DNA from: Pseudomonas baltica
GTDB lineage: Bacteria > Pseudomonadota > Gammaproteobacteria > Pseudomonadales > Pseudomonadaceae
DNA: 64,000 nt
Assembly (NCBI RefSeq): GCF_014235765.1
Contig: NZ_JACMYH010000001.1
Location: 1,426,001-1,490,000, forward strand
Direction of reading: 5' to 3'
Shown: piece by piece, positions 62,526-64,000 of the stretch
Numbering within the stretch: the first letter of the stretch is position 1
How the letters are laid out: every line of letters begins with the position of its first letter
The notes under the pieces: generated by a model
What the model was told of the DNA's origin: nothing
What the model saw: only the letters and a program-made list of their open reading frames with translations
Database searches by the model: none
Translations under genes and position numbers: made by a program

Positions 62526-63383
62526 GTGAGCGCCCGAAACCATGACGTCACCGTGTACAGCCTGCGCTACGGCCTGCCGTTGGCAGCATTCTTCGTGCTG
62601 TTCTTCATCACGCCGCTGTTGTTGCTGGTGCTGGTCAGCCTGCACGACGACACCGCCGTCAGCGTCTGGGGCGTGGCGCAATACGTGAAGATCTTCGGCG
62701 AAGGCCTGGCCCTGCGCGTGCTTGGCGATACCTTGTGGCTCGGCGTGCAGGTTACCGTGCTGTGCCTGGCCCTGGGCTACGCTCTGGCCTGGGCCTACGT
62801 GCGCAGTTCGCCGACCACCCAGAAGGTGCTGATGATGATCATCGTCATGCCCCTGCTGACCAGCGTGGTGGTGCGCACCTTCGCCTGGGTAGTGATCCTC
62901 GGGCGCCAGGGCATCGTCAACGAACTGCTGCTGGGCTGGGCATGGATCGACAAGCCACTGCGCCTGCTCTACTCCCGCGAAGGATTGATCTGGGCCCTGG
63001 CCAATGTGCAGTTGCCGCTGATGACCCTGCCCCTGATCACTACCTTGCAACGCCTGGAAAGCAATCTGGAGGATGCCTCCGCCGCCTTGGGCGCCAATGC
63101 CTGGCGCACCTTCCGGCGGATCACCGTGCCGCTGTCGCTACCGGGCATCATCGCTGGCAGCCTGCTGACCTTCTCGGCAACCATCACCGCCTTCATCACG
63201 CAGTCTCTGGTAGGTGGCGGGCAGATGCTGTTCATGCCGATGTACATCTACCAGCAGGCGTCGGCCCTGCAGAACTGGCCATACGCTGCAGCCATCTCGC
63301 TGGTGTTCCTGGTGGCCGTGATCGGCTGCGTGACGCTGTTGAGCTATTTGGGCCGCCTCAGCAAGGGGTACGCGACCACATGA
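62526..63383 (+). CDS. ABC importer permease, PotB-like
   Basis: 285 residues. GTG 62526 is chosen: AAGGAG lies eight bases upstream, whereas the GTG at 62517 is inside that site. Six predicted helices and the coupling loop EDASAALGANAWRTFRRITV (EAAxxxG type). Its stop overlaps the start of the second permease by 4 nt. Confidence 0.93.
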   Translation: MSARNHDVTVYSLRYGLPLAAFFVLFFITPLLLLVLVSLHDDTAVSVWGVAQYVKIFGEGLALRVLGDTLWLGVQVTVLCLALGYALAWAYVRSSPTTQKVLMMIIVMPLLTSVVVRTFAWVVILGRQGIVNELLLGWAWIDKPLRLLYSREGLIWALANVQLPLMTLPLITTLQRLESNLEDASAALGANAWRTFRRITVPLSLPGIIAGSLLTFSATITAFITQSLVGGGQMLFMPMYIYQQASALQNWPYAAAISLVFLVAVIGCVTLLSYLGRLSKGYATT

Positions 63384-64000
63384 GCATGGGACGTCGAAAC
63401 GACCTGTCGGACATCGCCCTCAAGGGCATCCTCTATCTGGTGGCCTGGGCCGCCCTTATCCTGTTGCTGGCACCGACGCTGATCGTGCTGATCGTCTCGT
63501 TCACCGACAGCTACTCGCTGCGCTTTCCGCCTCAGGGCTTCTCGACACGCTGGTATGTCGCCCTGCTCAAGGCGTTCACCCTGCATTTCGCGGCGTGGAA
63601 CAGCTTTCTGGTGGCGTCGATGACCACGCTTTTGTGTGTGGTCATGGGCACTGCCGCCTCGCTGGCCATCGCCCGTTCCACGAGCAAGACAGCGCGCTGC
63701 CTCGATGCGCTGTTCATGTCACCGTTGATTCTGCCGGGGCTGGCGTTCGGCCTGTCGGCATTGATCTTTTTCAGCGAGCTGGGCGTGCCGGTATCGATGA
63801 CGACGCTAGTGATCGGTCACACCGTGGTCTGCGTACCCTACGTCATCCGTACCACCTCTTCGGCGCTGATGCAGTTGCCGCCGGCGCTGCTGGAAAGCGC
63901 TGCCAGCCTGGGTGCTTCGAGAGCGCACGCGTTGCGGCGTATTACCTTGCCGCTGATTGCGCCAGGCATCGCGGCCGGGGCATTCATTGCGTTCATGTCG
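63380..64000 (+). CDS. ABC importer permease, PotC-like, 3' end cut by window
   Basis: 207 residues are visible from ATG 63380 to the window edge without a stop. Hydrophobic helices (YLVAWAALILLLAPTLIVLI and others) and the coupling loop LESAASLGASRAHALRRITL identify the second permease of the importer. Expected full length is about 260-270 residues, so about 55-65 are missing. Confidence 0.92.
   Translation, partial: MSMGRRNDLSDIALKGILYLVAWAALILLLAPTLIVLIVSFTDSYSLRFPPQGFSTRWYVALLKAFTLHFAAWNSFLVASMTTLLCVVMGTAASLAIARSTSKTARCLDALFMSPLILPGLAFGLSALIFFSELGVPVSMTTLVIGHTVVCVPYVIRTTSSALMQLPPALLESAASLGASRAHALRRITLPLIAPGIAAGAFIAFMS

Noticed and set aside
1-64000. tRNA genes, CRISPR arrays, insertion sequences, phage genes
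   Set aside because: No cloverleaf-like tRNA sequence, regularly spaced direct repeats, transposase, integrase or attachment-site duplication was recognised by eye. A tRNAscan and ISfinder search would settle this.

Overview
The window is high-GC DNA typical of a fluorescent Pseudomonas, most likely of the P. putida / P. entomophila group. Support comes from gene content and order (fabA-fabB beside a PA1611-type hybrid kinase and gpsA; gdhB beside moxR and the Bat-type operon; an mxtR/crbS-type sensor next to rmuC), from a 180-kDa-class NAD-glutamate dehydrogenase, and from REP palindromes built on GTAGGAGCGG...GCCGCGAA. No tRNA, rRNA, CRISPR array, transposase or phage gene was seen. Two genes are cut by the window ends.

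Layout. 1-6 kb: partial periplasmic binding protein, DEDDh exonuclease, ppnP, an MsbA-like ABC exporter, a 59-residue conserved protein, pdxB and a DUF1289 protein. 6-14 kb: acnB, with a long highly structured leader and a strong terminator, convergent with gdhB. 14-21.5 kb: a six-gene MoxR / DUF58 / DUF4381 / BatA / BatB-TPR / BatD operon. 21.5-26.6 kb: a leftward run gpsA, DUF4389, sixA, thioesterase, alpha/beta hydrolase, DUF4892, AI-2E family permease. 26.8-30.8 kb: hybrid histidine kinase and fabAB. 30.9-42 kb: OsmC-like protein, dienelactone hydrolase, htpG (with a consensus heat-shock promoter), a small lipoprotein with an AlgU-like promoter, a DEAD-box helicase with a hairpin-rich leader, crotonase, spermidine-synthase-like protein, TauE/SafE permease, OhrR/MarR and GntR/FCD regulators, and an LplT-like MFS protein. 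42-47.7 kb: SSS-PAS-kinase-receiver sensor, rmuC and a Sel1-like protein.

47.9-64 kb is the accessory-looking part. A leftward operon of nine tightly packed genes (56659 down to 47919) encodes an NMT1-type ABC importer, an NAD-dependent epimerase, a short-chain dehydrogenase, a deaminase-type amidohydrolase, an arylmalonate-decarboxylase-like protein, a dihydropyrimidinase/hydantoinase and a 2-keto-4-pentenoate hydratase-like enzyme. Divergent from it are a GntR/FCD regulator and a racemase-family protein without the usual cysteines. Next come an amidase-signature enzyme and a divergent PotABCD-type importer that runs off the window. Nearly identical TTGTG(C)ACAA-type motifs lie at both divergent promoter regions, so one regulator may control both halves. 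Together this looks like uptake and stepwise opening of an N-heterocyclic (cyclic ureide or pyrimidine-like) compound. It is not the standard reductive pyrimidine pathway, because no dihydropyrimidine dehydrogenase is present. The substrate is unknown.

Several start sites were chosen over longer upstream frames using ribosome-binding sites, promoter positions or family length; each choice is stated in the entry.
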